From a virus, in the IMG/VR virus record IMGVR_UViG_3300028045_001344, positions 62,001 to 126,000 of that record: a stretch of DNA of 64,000 nt; one strand, given 5' to 3'. The translations under genes and the position numbers were made by a program. Under the pieces are notes generated by a model. It had not been told where the DNA came from and did not search any database. It saw only the letters and a list, made by a program, of their open reading frames with translations. Below are positions 28,293-38,900 of this stretch, in pieces. How positions within the stretch are numbered: position 1 is the stretch's first letter; the number at the start of each line of letters is the position of its first letter.

Positions 28293-31211
28293 TTATTCAT
28301 TCGAAGTTGTTTGTGTTGTTTTAAATTTTACATTAATATCTAACTTTTTTGAACTCTTTGTTGAAGATAATCTTATTTTAAATTTTCTTCCGTTGCTTGG
28401 TTCGCCCCAAATACTTTGTTGTCCTTTTCCAAGTTGAGCAGTTACAGTCGCAGAATTGTCTCCCTCTAGTTGAAAATCGTTGTTCGCTGAACTGATTGAT
28501 TTTACTTTCGCTGATAGCTCGCTCTCATTAAGTAAAGCTTGAGAAAAAGATGGTTTGATTTGTAAAAATCTTCTAACGGGTTTTGAGACTTGTCGTCCAA
28601 CGTCTACGTCCATATCCACCAATTGTATTAAAGAATAAATGTTCTCGTTGTCTTGAACTATTTCACACTCATATACTGAAGTAGGATTTGAAGTATGATT
28701 ATGATTATCTATTGCGCGGAAACAATAATAATACTTTGTATTTGGTTTGATGTCGTCTACAAAACCTGCGGAAGTTGAACCTTGAGCGGCGAATATCTTG
28801 GTATGTGCTCCTTGTGTAAAATCGGTATATTTGGTTGGTCTGTGTTCCAATCTAAAAATATCAAATTCAGTTACATGATCGTCGCTCTTAAAATGAACTT
28901 CATCCGGCGTATTGTTACTATTTGTGTCACGCCCATGAAGACGTAACATTTCGCTGAAATCATCCGATGGCAAAACGCTAATGGGTTCCTCCCAATAGTC
29001 TCCCACGCTTCCATTGAGCCACAACAAAATTTTATCCCCGGTGTCTTGATAAGGAATTATATTAATATCAGGTCTTACAGGTGGAGTATCAACAACTGCT
29101 ATCCCCAAGGGGTAATCAATTTTTGTATCATAATAAGGAACCTCTATTATTTTTATAAGGGGCTCGTTGAAGACACAAAGGCGAGCAAGAAAGTCGCCAA
29201 GCCTAGAAGGAGGCGGAGGGGGCGTGAACGGTCCTTGTTTGCCCGATGGGTATACTACCGTCGCATTACTTATGCCACCAATTTTATTAACCTTGTATTC
29301 ATACTTGTTGCCAATAACCATTTGATAAGCCCAGATCTTATAGCGATATCTTTTATTGTATTTTACTTGAGTGTCAATGTAGCTCATAACATCAATCTTG
29401 CTTGAATTAGGAAACCAAAAATTCTGTATGGTTTGATCCGGGACATCGGCATCAACCTTCTCTATGCGGTATAATAGCGTTTCTGAATATGCTTCTTTGC
29501 CCTGTAAGATTTCTTTGAACGATCTAAAATGGCCTTGATTAGAAGTTGGCTCAACCAGTTTATCTAATTCGGCTGCAAACAAATTCATTCGCAACAGAAC
29601 GTCTAACGCATTTGCCGGGTTGGATAGTAGGTCAAGGTCTTCACGGATACGACCAAGAAATGTTATTCTAAATTCTTCCAGATCGTCAAAGAGATCTTTA
29701 TATTCGTCCTGTAGTTGGGTTGGGTCAATAACCCCATCTATGAAGCCGCCTAAATAAAACTGAGTGGAGGGAGCAAATTTATTAACATATTCGCACATTT
29801 CTGTAGCTATATTGAACCAATAGTCAAAACTATATAATCCCCTTGAGGCACCCACCCCAGTCATCCCATTGATAAACTCGGAAATATTTTTTATTAGAAG
29901 TGGGAAAAGGCCGTTACTTTCCACTAGGTCAGCAAATTTAGTTTGAACATCCGTTACAAAGTCTATCTTAATGTTCATAGGGAAAAGGATTTCGTTTCCT
30001 TTGTGGTCCTCAAGCATTCGTGTATTTGAAATTGGAAGTGCTACATTTTCATATTGACTTTTTAGTTTACTAAATGTGGTGTTGGGATCGGGAAAATTCT
30101 GTATCTTATCGGACCATGTTTCAAAATATTGACCCTTGTCAGTTTCTCCGATTTTGCGACCATTGGGACCAATAATATCAACAAATGTCTTAGTGATCTG
30201 ATTTTCTCCCCTGTCATTTTGTAAGTTTATTAATCGACTAAACCGGGAGTTGTCACCGTCTAAAAATCTATTATCAAATTCAGAAGCAAAGGCATAAAGA
30301 TTCGGCAATAAACTTTCTGGAATAGTTGAATCCGCGATTGTTTCTTCATAAGATTTTATATAGAAGTTATACGAAGGAGTTATCTTAGCATATACATCCC
30401 TCACCGAAGAAGGAATATCCGGTGATCCCTCATTGATTTCCTTATCCTCAAAGGGAATCCACATACTAAAGCTAGTATCTTCGTAACTCTTTTCATGAAA
30501 CTTTTCCTTAACAAAGAGAGCCCACTTGGTATTATCCTTCCACCACTCAGGCACACTCTCATTTGGAAAATCTATAAACTCTTGTAATTGTGCGGGAGTG
30601 AAATTCCAAGGCGTTAGTGGTGGGGTTATTTGTATAGTATATTTTTCTCTCTTAGAGGATAGAAATGTTGGGTTGCTAGGTGGAGAAGCTTCAACGCTGT
30701 TCCACGGAAAAGCCGTATAGTTATCACTCAGCAATAAGGAAGACGGAATAACACGGGATTGAAGATTAGAGTTATTTAGATTTCGAAACTCTGCTAGTGT
30801 ATTATAAGGTCTATCATCCGTAAAGCAAATCGCCAAACCTAAATCATCGTCTCGATCAGAAAGATTGGTTGATGGCGTGGCAAAAGCATCGGTCTGGTCT
30901 GGGCTTGCGGCAAACCTATTATCATAATAGTATCTAGCGGGAAAGTTTCCATACCGTGCTGGGCTATTTATTACTGGTCGTGTCCAAAATTTATTATATG
31001 CAGTGCGAAGAATATCTATGTCATTCGGTGATTTCTGGGTTACAACATAAGGTAGATATAGTTGCGGAGTAGTTCCCCAATAAGAATATTGTACCAATGG
31101 AGAGTTAGGTCCATTCGACCCCGTACATTCTCCTTCGTGGAAATATTGAATAGGCACAAGTTCTTTATTACGAAAAAGAAACTTCTTTTTGTGGATGAAA
31201 TTCAGTGGCAT
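28293..31211 (-). CDS. Large virion protein with a C-terminal FN3-like part
   Basis: A 972-residue protein of unknown family. The N-terminal two thirds mix aromatic-rich segments (VQYSYWGTTPQLYLPYV) and acidic helices. Around residues 815-865 the pattern TEFDIFRLEHRPTKYTDF, then FVDDIKPNTKYYYCFRAID, looks like a fibronectin type III domain (the Y-Y-C/Y-F-R-A strand). The C-terminal 100 residues are polar and beta-rich. It overlaps the next upstream gene by 1 bp (TAATG). The place among giant tail proteins suggests a baseplate-peripheral or fibre component. No enzyme motif is visible. Confidence 0.65.
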   Translation of the reverse strand: MPLNFIHKKKFLFRNKELVPIQYFHEGECTGSNGPNSPLVQYSYWGTTPQLYLPYVVTQKSPNDIDILRTAYNKFWTRPVINSPARYGNFPARYYYDNRFAASPDQTDAFATPSTNLSDRDDDLGLAICFTDDRPYNTLAEFRNLNNSNLQSRVIPSSLLLSDNYTAFPWNSVEASPPSNPTFLSSKREKYTIQITPPLTPWNFTPAQLQEFIDFPNESVPEWWKDNTKWALFVKEKFHEKSYEDTSFSMWIPFEDKEINEGSPDIPSSVRDVYAKITPSYNFYIKSYEETIADSTIPESLLPNLYAFASEFDNRFLDGDNSRFSRLINLQNDRGENQITKTFVDIIGPNGRKIGETDKGQYFETWSDKIQNFPDPNTTFSKLKSQYENVALPISNTRMLEDHKGNEILFPMNIKIDFVTDVQTKFADLVESNGLFPLLIKNISEFINGMTGVGASRGLYSFDYWFNIATEMCEYVNKFAPSTQFYLGGFIDGVIDPTQLQDEYKDLFDDLEEFRITFLGRIREDLDLLSNPANALDVLLRMNLFAAELDKLVEPTSNQGHFRSFKEILQGKEAYSETLLYRIEKVDADVPDQTIQNFWFPNSSKIDVMSYIDTQVKYNKRYRYKIWAYQMVIGNKYEYKVNKIGGISNATVVYPSGKQGPFTPPPPPSRLGDFLARLCVFNEPLIKIIEVPYYDTKIDYPLGIAVVDTPPVRPDINIIPYQDTGDKILLWLNGSVGDYWEEPISVLPSDDFSEMLRLHGRDTNSNNTPDEVHFKSDDHVTEFDIFRLEHRPTKYTDFTQGAHTKIFAAQGSTSAGFVDDIKPNTKYYYCFRAIDNHNHTSNPTSVYECEIVQDNENIYSLIQLVDMDVDVGRQVSKPVRRFLQIKPSFSQALLNESELSAKVKSISSANNDFQLEGDNSATVTAQLGKGQQSIWGEPSNGRKFKIRLSSTKSSKKLDINVKFKTTQTTSNE

Positions 31212-34200
31212 TATGGACCCCCTCCTACGCCCGGAATCTCTACGCGATAATATTCATCGTAAGTGGGCAAATCATAATTTGAATTTCTTGATAATAAAAC
31301 CGTATTATTTACATATGCTGTAGAGCGACAGAATGGAGCATAAGTGTCCCAACGAGGCTTAAAAAATGATTCTCTAACAAGCGAACTTCTCCAATTTGGC
31401 TGCTTTAGGAGAACACGAAAAATGGGTGTAGGCGGCGGTCGCGGAGACGAAGATGCATTCAGGTTTGTAACTCGGGGGTTGTTGGGGTTCATGATCACAC
31501 CGACGTTATAACCCGCGAGGTGTTCCATCTTATTAATAGTTTGAGTGCGATACATAAACTCAGGGTATAGTATAACATTATTTTCAATTTTGGCAAAAAA
31601 ATCTCTCGCTGCTTGGCTTAGGCGCGAAGTCGCCGAGTCTGCTAGAACATTATAATATAAAAGTGTCTTTGTTTGTGGTGGCACATCTCTCAAATAAGAA
31701 GATTCATAGCTACGTTCTATGGCATCGTTAGGAGGGTTTCGGGCCGCGACCGCTTGGGAAATCAATAAACTAGCAGAACTATTCTGTTCACTCAAATCAA
31801 AAGAAGATTTATCCAATGACATATTTTTTGTAAGTAAGCGTGGATTTAAGTCTGGGGAAGTGGATTCCTTGAGCACGTCTAAATAAAATTCATATGAAAT
31901 GTATCTGCGCTGGTTTGATAATTTTCTTAGCCCCTTATAATAAGAATCCGCAAAACTGGCAGCTTCCGGGCCAGGAGATGTTCCGTTGGGGTATTGCGAT
32001 TGTAAGTTCAATAAAAATCCGCCCTCTCCACCAATGTCGGGAGTTACAATCTCCGCACTGTGATAAGTTGAAAAATAATTTGATAAGTCATTGGCTAGCA
32101 CTTTATCATTTACAAGTGCTGAAGTTCCAGCACCTTCGACCAATGTTTCTAAAAAATTGTTATTGGTGCGCGACTTTAGTAAAGAATATGACACGGGCTT
32201 AAGAAAATCACTTGATTCATAATTACTGTCTTGAAGTGAAACTGAACCACCAGGCACTACTATACGATAAGGGGAAAAGAAAACACCTTCAGTGTTTCCC
32301 ATTTTTATGTTATCGCCAGGTGTATTACCAGCCAAAAAACCACCTAGGGGAACGATCTGAAATGAAGAATTATAAGACGGAAATAAGTTGGTGTATTGCT
32401 GTGTGGAATATGTAGAATAATCGGCATAAGAGATTGTGTTTAGTCCGCTTTCGTTTTGTGTTGTCGTTGTTGTATTCAAAAAATCAAAGCCCAGATTAGT
32501 CATAAGGTTCGCATTGAAAATTGCTTGTGGGGTATTTTTTATTTTATAGCTGCGATCTTTAGACGCAGGATTTTGCTTTTCATCAAACCCAATGGATATT
32601 ATTTCACCATCTTCATTTCGTGTCTCTTGTCTTTCCCTGCTTCTAATTGTTCCAATGATGGATTCTAAATTATTTGATATAGTTTCCATCAAGCGCATAA
32701 CCGCGTTTATGCTCGAAGGTGTCGCGCTCCAAGGATTTAGATAGTTTAACAAAGTAGTTTCAATGTTGGCCCAATTAAGATTTTTATAAGAGTGATCGCT
32801 CGCCAATAATTTTATTATGCTTACTAATCCATGAGAGTTGTTGCTTATAGTTGATGCGAATTCCACCACCAACTGTCCACCGGGAGCATAAACCTCTGAG
32901 AACTCTGATGTAAAAAAATTTGTTTTTGAATTGAAGTTTCCTGTCTGCACTTCACCACGTTGATAAATTTGTTCAGTGCGACCGGCGATTGTCCCGCCCA
33001 AATAAGGACTTCCATCTTGCGCCGGGATGCCCGGAATAGTTCTCATTACTTTTGTTGCTTCATTGTAATATTTACGAATGCCTTTTAGGTTTATATCAAG
33101 TTGTGATCGTATGTCATCAAGAACCGAAACCGACTTGTCTAGCATTTCAAATTCAATTCGATATTGATAATAGCCATCAGTAATATTTTTTATAGAGCCA
33201 TCGATTCCCTCAAAGTGTCGCAGCGTGTAACTAGGCAAATGCCTTCCGCCATCAATTGTTAAGCCAAGAGAAGTGTTTGAGATTTCTGAAATTACATTAT
33301 CATTTGTTGAAGTTTTGGAAACAGGTATTATTCCGGTGGTCGTAAGAGAATCCTTTGTTTCAAAAAGCATTTCATCAATTTGATTTTCAGAAAATGGCTT
33401 CTGTCTCACATATGCTGGCATTGTATAGTCGGGATTTGGCACTACAATTGGGTTTGCCCCAGCCTCACTACTACCTTGAATCCTGTGTCGAAAAATTCTA
33501 AAGGAGGTTATCTTGCTTTTATTTAGAAGATTGTCAAGAGCCACAGAAGATCTTTTTTCAAAAATCTTCCCAAACACTGAATTATCAAGCAACATCCTTT
33601 GCCAATCAATAGTAAAGAAAAATCTGGCTTGATCCATAATATCTCGTGTGAGAAATAAATCAGAAAAATATGTATCTTGTGTGTTGATATCAATTTTAGA
33701 ATTGCGTAAATTGTTTTTTATTGCGCCCAAGGCTGCGTTCTCAATGTGAGCAAAATCAAATTCAATATTTTCTATTTCGTTAAAGGTTCTAAAATCTTGA
33801 ACTCTTGGTAAAGAAATAATTTCTGGTACAATAACTTTGTGAATGCCCCATTTCGAAATGTCCGAGACTTGATAAGTGCTTGGTACATATTTTGGCTCCA
33901 TTTCGTGACCAGTCATCCATAGGTCTTTCTTGTCTTCAGTGCTGAAAAAAACTAAAATATCTTCTAAATTTTTAATCTTTCTTTCTCGCATCTTGTTTTT
34001 AATTAAGCGATTTGATGGGGCAGATAAATCCAACTCTTTAAGAATCGTAATCTTCTTCGCAATATCTATTCGATCAACTTTGCCATAATGAACTGGACCA
34101 TTCCATACACGACCATCACGTTCGCGATATATCTGGGATGTAGAAACTATTTTTCCATTTTCTACCACAAGTAAGCCCGATTTCTGACTTACTGCTTTGT

Positions 34201-34819
34201 TAATGATCGGGGGTGTAAGGCGACCCATAGAAGTTGAAAGTTTTGAAATTGATGAGTAGGCAATAATTCCAAGATCATTGAGTTGACCATCAATCAAAGA
34301 TACATCATCAAATCGAAATGAATATGTCATCACTCTTGTTCCGTCAGCAAGGGTTTCTTGTATGGTGCTCAAGTCCATAGAACTTATTAAAGAACTTAAA
34401 GAAACGGTCTTTATAGTGTTAGGTTGTTTTTGTTCAGCCAATGCAACGGGATTCTTAAGGATTTTTTTATAAGTTTCTGAGTTTGTTGTTGTAATAACAT
34501 TAATCAGGATACTATTGCGAACAGTGCTTGAATCAAGGGAGGTGCTTCCTACGGGAACCGAAATTGACAGATCTAATACCACACGAGTCTTGGGTGACAA
34601 AGCTCCAACGTTGATTGCTTGAGCTGCGAAACCGCGCCTTGAGATTGATACGTTGCTCCTACCCGCATCTATATGAGGATTCTTATTATAGAATGCTTCT
34701 GCATAATTAATATTTGACAAGTATGCGTTGGCACTCGCATCCGGTTGGATTTCTAAAGTTACTTTCTTGACCTTGACGACAGGCAAAAAAGGTTCAAAAT
34801 TTATTCGTGGTGTTGCCAT
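31211..34819 (-). CDS. Very large virion protein, unknown family
   Basis: A 1,202-residue protein. It begins TPRINFEPFLPVVKVKKVTLEIQPDASANAYLS; the first 260 residues look like beta-sandwich strands (RVVLDLSISVPVG, TRVMTYSFRFDDVSLIDG). Residues 270-700 are more helical, with basic patches (NKMRERKIKNLEDILVFF), and the end is Pro-rich (SSPRPPPTPIFRVLLKQP). I cannot place it in a named family. It ends at the start codon of the 972-residue gene (TAATG), so the two are probably made in equal amounts and assemble together. A tail or baseplate location is inferred from neighbours. Confidence 0.65.
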   Translation of the reverse strand: MATPRINFEPFLPVVKVKKVTLEIQPDASANAYLSNINYAEAFYNKNPHIDAGRSNVSISRRGFAAQAINVGALSPKTRVVLDLSISVPVGSTSLDSSTVRNSILINVITTTNSETYKKILKNPVALAEQKQPNTIKTVSLSSLISSMDLSTIQETLADGTRVMTYSFRFDDVSLIDGQLNDLGIIAYSSISKLSTSMGRLTPPIINKAVSQKSGLLVVENGKIVSTSQIYRERDGRVWNGPVHYGKVDRIDIAKKITILKELDLSAPSNRLIKNKMRERKIKNLEDILVFFSTEDKKDLWMTGHEMEPKYVPSTYQVSDISKWGIHKVIVPEIISLPRVQDFRTFNEIENIEFDFAHIENAALGAIKNNLRNSKIDINTQDTYFSDLFLTRDIMDQARFFFTIDWQRMLLDNSVFGKIFEKRSSVALDNLLNKSKITSFRIFRHRIQGSSEAGANPIVVPNPDYTMPAYVRQKPFSENQIDEMLFETKDSLTTTGIIPVSKTSTNDNVISEISNTSLGLTIDGGRHLPSYTLRHFEGIDGSIKNITDGYYQYRIEFEMLDKSVSVLDDIRSQLDINLKGIRKYYNEATKVMRTIPGIPAQDGSPYLGGTIAGRTEQIYQRGEVQTGNFNSKTNFFTSEFSEVYAPGGQLVVEFASTISNNSHGLVSIIKLLASDHSYKNLNWANIETTLLNYLNPWSATPSSINAVMRLMETISNNLESIIGTIRSRERQETRNEDGEIISIGFDEKQNPASKDRSYKIKNTPQAIFNANLMTNLGFDFLNTTTTTQNESGLNTISYADYSTYSTQQYTNLFPSYNSSFQIVPLGGFLAGNTPGDNIKMGNTEGVFFSPYRIVVPGGSVSLQDSNYESSDFLKPVSYSLLKSRTNNNFLETLVEGAGTSALVNDKVLANDLSNYFSTYHSAEIVTPDIGGEGGFLLNLQSQYPNGTSPGPEAASFADSYYKGLRKLSNQRRYISYEFYLDVLKESTSPDLNPRLLTKNMSLDKSSFDLSEQNSSASLLISQAVAARNPPNDAIERSYESSYLRDVPPQTKTLLYYNVLADSATSRLSQAARDFFAKIENNVILYPEFMYRTQTINKMEHLAGYNVGVIMNPNNPRVTNLNASSSPRPPPTPIFRVLLKQPNWRSSLVRESFFKPRWDTYAPFCRSTAYVNNTVLLSRNSNYDLPTYDEYYRVEIPGVGGGP

Positions 34820-34821
34820 AT

Positions 34822-35913
34822 CTAATCACAAACCTCCTCGTCAACCGTATCATAAAGATTATCTATTCCTATTTTTTTCTGATTTTCTAATTCGTTACAT
34901 TCTAACAATCTAGATGAGAAAATTCCTTGTGACTTATCTGCTGGCTTGAGGGAACAGAGTAGCTTCTGGTCGATCTCATTATCAGCAAAAATATCAAAAT
35001 AGTATTCAACATAATTAGAATCAATATAGGTATTTTCTTGCGCTATAATTTCGTCTGGTTCTAATAAAATATTTCCTTGAACTTGTGATTTTTGTTTCTT
35101 AAAATATAGAGGAACTAAGTATTCCTTTTTCCATTTGGTTGCCGGACTTGACGGTGTGGCTATTTTGTCATATTCTTGCGTATGCACTTCAAACACTTCC
35201 ACTTCAAAGTTTTCCCAATCAAAATCTGTATTATATTCGTCTATCTCCAAAACAATAGAATCTTCAATAATATTTAATACCGCACCAGTGACCGGAGAAT
35301 TTGAATTAAGCACCCACCCATCAAAATAATTTGGTGAGGAAATTTCACTAGATAGCTGCAATTCATAGTTTATATAATCCATATTGAGTTGAGGTATGGA
35401 TAAAGGTTTGTGCGAGCCAGAGGGATAGTTCCAATAAGCCACCGAACTACTTAAGGTTCCCTTGAGCATATTTATGCTCCATGCCGGTGCTTTGGATGAA
35501 TTTAAATCTGTAGTCCCTAGTGGGATTCCAAAAGTTCCTTTGTCGGGAATAGTAGCAATAGTTACTGAATCATCAGAAATATAAGGAGTGTTGTTTATGT
35601 CAGTGGGAATGCGACCATATTGTTGTGCCAAGGTTTTCTCATTTTCGGTGAGACGATAATATTCGGTTGCCGCATGGACTTGAGTCTCCGCACCATATAA
35701 AAAAGTTTGCATCTCTATTTCGGGGGCTTCAACAATTCTTACTGACGCACTATTTTGTGCCTCTGTGAATCCTCCATACTGAGAGTCGTAAAGGACTTCA
35801 TCATCAAAGAAAGCATAATATTCAGGCTTAAATCTTCCCTTTGCTAATAGGTTCTCGCCATAAGGAGTTATCTCTAGATCAATTACTTGTTCTTTTTTAT
35901 TTAAAAACTTCAT
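34822..35913 (-). CDS. Virion structural protein (MKFLNKKEQVIDLEITPYG family)
   Basis: A 363-residue protein starting KFLNKKEQVIDLEITPYGEN followed by LLAKGRFKPEYYAFFDDEVLYDS, a pattern I know from structural proteins of aquatic phages. The LAKG-x-F-KP segment resembles LAKGDGSF in the 327-residue protein at 27235, which hints at a shared N-terminal domain. The rest is acidic and beta-rich (VLEIDEYNTDFDWENFEVEVFEV). It sits between the 3,847-residue protein and the 1,202-residue protein. No enzymatic motif is visible. Likely a connector in the baseplate or tail-fibre assembly, by position only. Confidence 0.7.
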   Translation of the reverse strand: MKFLNKKEQVIDLEITPYGENLLAKGRFKPEYYAFFDDEVLYDSQYGGFTEAQNSASVRIVEAPEIEMQTFLYGAETQVHAATEYYRLTENEKTLAQQYGRIPTDINNTPYISDDSVTIATIPDKGTFGIPLGTTDLNSSKAPAWSINMLKGTLSSSVAYWNYPSGSHKPLSIPQLNMDYINYELQLSSEISSPNYFDGWVLNSNSPVTGAVLNIIEDSIVLEIDEYNTDFDWENFEVEVFEVHTQEYDKIATPSSPATKWKKEYLVPLYFKKQKSQVQGNILLEPDEIIAQENTYIDSNYVEYYFDIFADNEIDQKLLCSLKPADKSQGIFSSRLLECNELENQKKIGIDNLYDTVDEEVCD

Positions 35914-38900
35914 CTATCCTTGACCTCCGGTTGGATCAAAGGTTCCTCTATGGCTTGTTCCATCATTACTTGAGGCACCGGAGTCACCAGATTGGGCTCC
36001 TGTTCCCTCCGAGCGACTTTGATCTTGATCCGCGTTGCTAGCGCCCGTTCCTTCTGATTTACCAATGGGATCAACCTCTGTAGATGCGGGAAGAAGTTTT
36101 TTATTGAATTCTACTTCTGTATTTATTTTTCCTAGCTCCACCAAGGAATAGAAATCGTGGGGCCAGTTGTATGAAAATTTAGTCTCAATCCTTGGTATGG
36201 GTGAGGCAAATGTTGTTTGACCAGTAGACCTAAAGTCGGGTTGGGGTTGGGGCGTGACCAATCCACCAACATCATCTGTGTTCCACTGCGTAACTTGAGA
36301 ATATTCCATAGTAGCTCGTTTTTTGATTTTGAAAACAAGCCACCTCACATCAGTAGGTAGGCGTCGTTTATGAAAAAATTCATTTGAATCCAATAAAGAA
36401 TGTTTGATAGTAACGTCTTCTATCTCTGCTTTTACACCAATGCTCGGTAATACACCTTGCCAAATATCTTGTAGGTCTACTTGATCAAGTTCCTGTTCAA
36501 ATTTAAAGATATACATAACAAAAGGGTCAATCCCAGGATTTTGGACAAAATCCATTGAAGGGGGAAGAACAAATTCATTCATCATTTTTACCATATCTGT
36601 TATTGAATTCTTTGGCAACTCTGCATTTGGTGGAGCTTCGCGATAGGGATCAAAGCGTTTTCTATCTATCGCAAATAAATTTACTTCCCCGTTGCGACCC
36701 TCATTGAGCATATTATAGAGCGAAGACATTTGGGCAGGATTTGCGGTTGATGCCATTCCGGGAAGATAGCCCGGTGTGTCGGGAATGTTGGCTTGACCTG
36801 TAAACGGTATTGCAACAACGGCTTCAGATATTTTGCGCTTTTTCGCTAATACGCCGACCTCTTTGTGTAATGAAGTTTGCCCTGAGACATTGTTGAATCC
36901 AAATGCGTTGATAAGACTTGTGCTAATCTCTACACCATCTACTATCTGTGTTGGGCTAATAATGGCTGGATCAACTTTGCTTATCCCCATCGTTACAAAA
37001 TTTGAATCACCTTTGCGAACTCCGTATCCACTCCACATACCCTTTCCTAGTCGCACTGGTTGTTGATCAAGGAAGCCACTTGAAGATAAAGAGGTTGGTG
37101 GGTGTAAGCCTCCACTAACCGTCAGTGTTTGTGTCTCTTGGTTTGAGAAGTCCAATATGGGGCACTCAAACTTGCTAGAAATAATCCACCGACTTTTACC
37201 AGGGGAGTATGTATTCGTGGCAGAAATTAATTTTCCAACTCCATCATACTGTATCTTAAGCTCGTTCTTGATTCCTTTAAGGTTTATACTATCCCCAACA
37301 TTTTGAGCCATTTGATAAGCAAACGAACTCGTGCTAAATGTATCTTCAAACACGCTAGCACTAGGGCTTGTGGTGCTTGCTACATAATTCATATTGCCCA
37401 ATTTGATTTTTTCTTCAAGTTCTGTATTGACAAATTCAATTTCCATTTTCTCAAAGAATACATCAATGGGATTCGTGTTCTCGAATGCCTGTTTCGTCCA
37501 TTCGTCACCAGGAGTATATTTTATTCTAGCAATTGATTTACCATAATAATAGGGTGGAGTATATGGTGCCTGTGCCGGATCAGATACATTATAGTGTGCT
37601 CCTTCTGATGCTGATGACCAGTTAAATATACTTTTCCATTTTTGAGTTGCTGGTCCAAAATATCTGCCGTCAAATGTAGAATAAGTATTATAAATGCTAC
37701 GATCCACAGGTGGAGTATTTTCTGGTCCAAGTGACCAAGTGGCATATTCGCAGGGTTCATCAAAATCAGGTAGCCGACATACAGGATCTTTGGCTGTGAA
37801 TTGAGAAGGAGTATAAGAAAAATCACCAGAAAATCCCGACTCGCACATTGTAAATGGCTTAGCTTCTGTTTTTTCTAATATTACATCCATATAATAAGTC
37901 GCACCAGAAACAAAATGACAAGCCACCACTGGTGATGATTCAAAATAATTCAATTGACCTTGATTGAATGTTTCGGGGTTCTTTGGATCTCTCAAAAAGA
38001 ATCTCACACATTCTGACAAGAAGTTATTCATGGCTTGGTTATATTTACTAATTTTATTTTCTGGATTGCGACCATTCCAAGACAGCATAAAGTGTTGGTT
38101 TGGAGAATCAATGTTTTCACCCTGCGCTGAACACCCAGTAAGACCACAATCTAAATCCAATCCAAACCCACCGTCAAGGGCTTCAGGATAATCAATATGA
38201 AACGCTGCATCTACGGTGCCAGATGGCTTGCCCGGATCTTTGTGAAATAATTTATTCATATCATAAATTGTTTCAAAGTCAATCTTACGGGCAATAGAAG
38301 GATCTTTATACACAACGGTGTTCAAGAAATCGCCGCCCGATAAATTTCCTGAAACACTCGATGTATTAACATTTTGGAGTGTGTAGGTGTCTGAGAGGCA
38401 TGTTCCCGTAACAACAGTCCACCCAACTCCAACACCAGATTTGATAGAATTGTAAACAATCCCAGGGGCAAAGAATGGCGTCGTGATCCCTTGTTTGCGA
38501 ATTGAGTTCAAAGTTTCGCTGGAAGTATAATCTTCTTCAGTTGTTGCTACAAAACAATTCGCCGCCTTGTCCCATTTATATAATTGTAAATTTCTTCCTC
38601 CAACGCTTGAAGAATAATCAAGAGCATCAGCAAACAAAGTGGACAATTGCGTAGTTCGCGACATGGGATAGAAACCGTCATAAGGTAATAATTTTTTAAT
38701 CCCCTTACAGGTTAGACTAAGTGAACCCACAGACATCCAACCCTCACTGTCTTCTTGTTGGTCCATTAGAAGATCAAATTCTTTTAAGAAGTCGGAATTA
38801 GAATACTCTCTAATAAAATCTAAATTTAGCGCACCATCGGCGCTTACACTGCTTGTTGTCTTGCCTCCTGGTAGTTCCAAGAAATCAGTGTGTGTGGCAT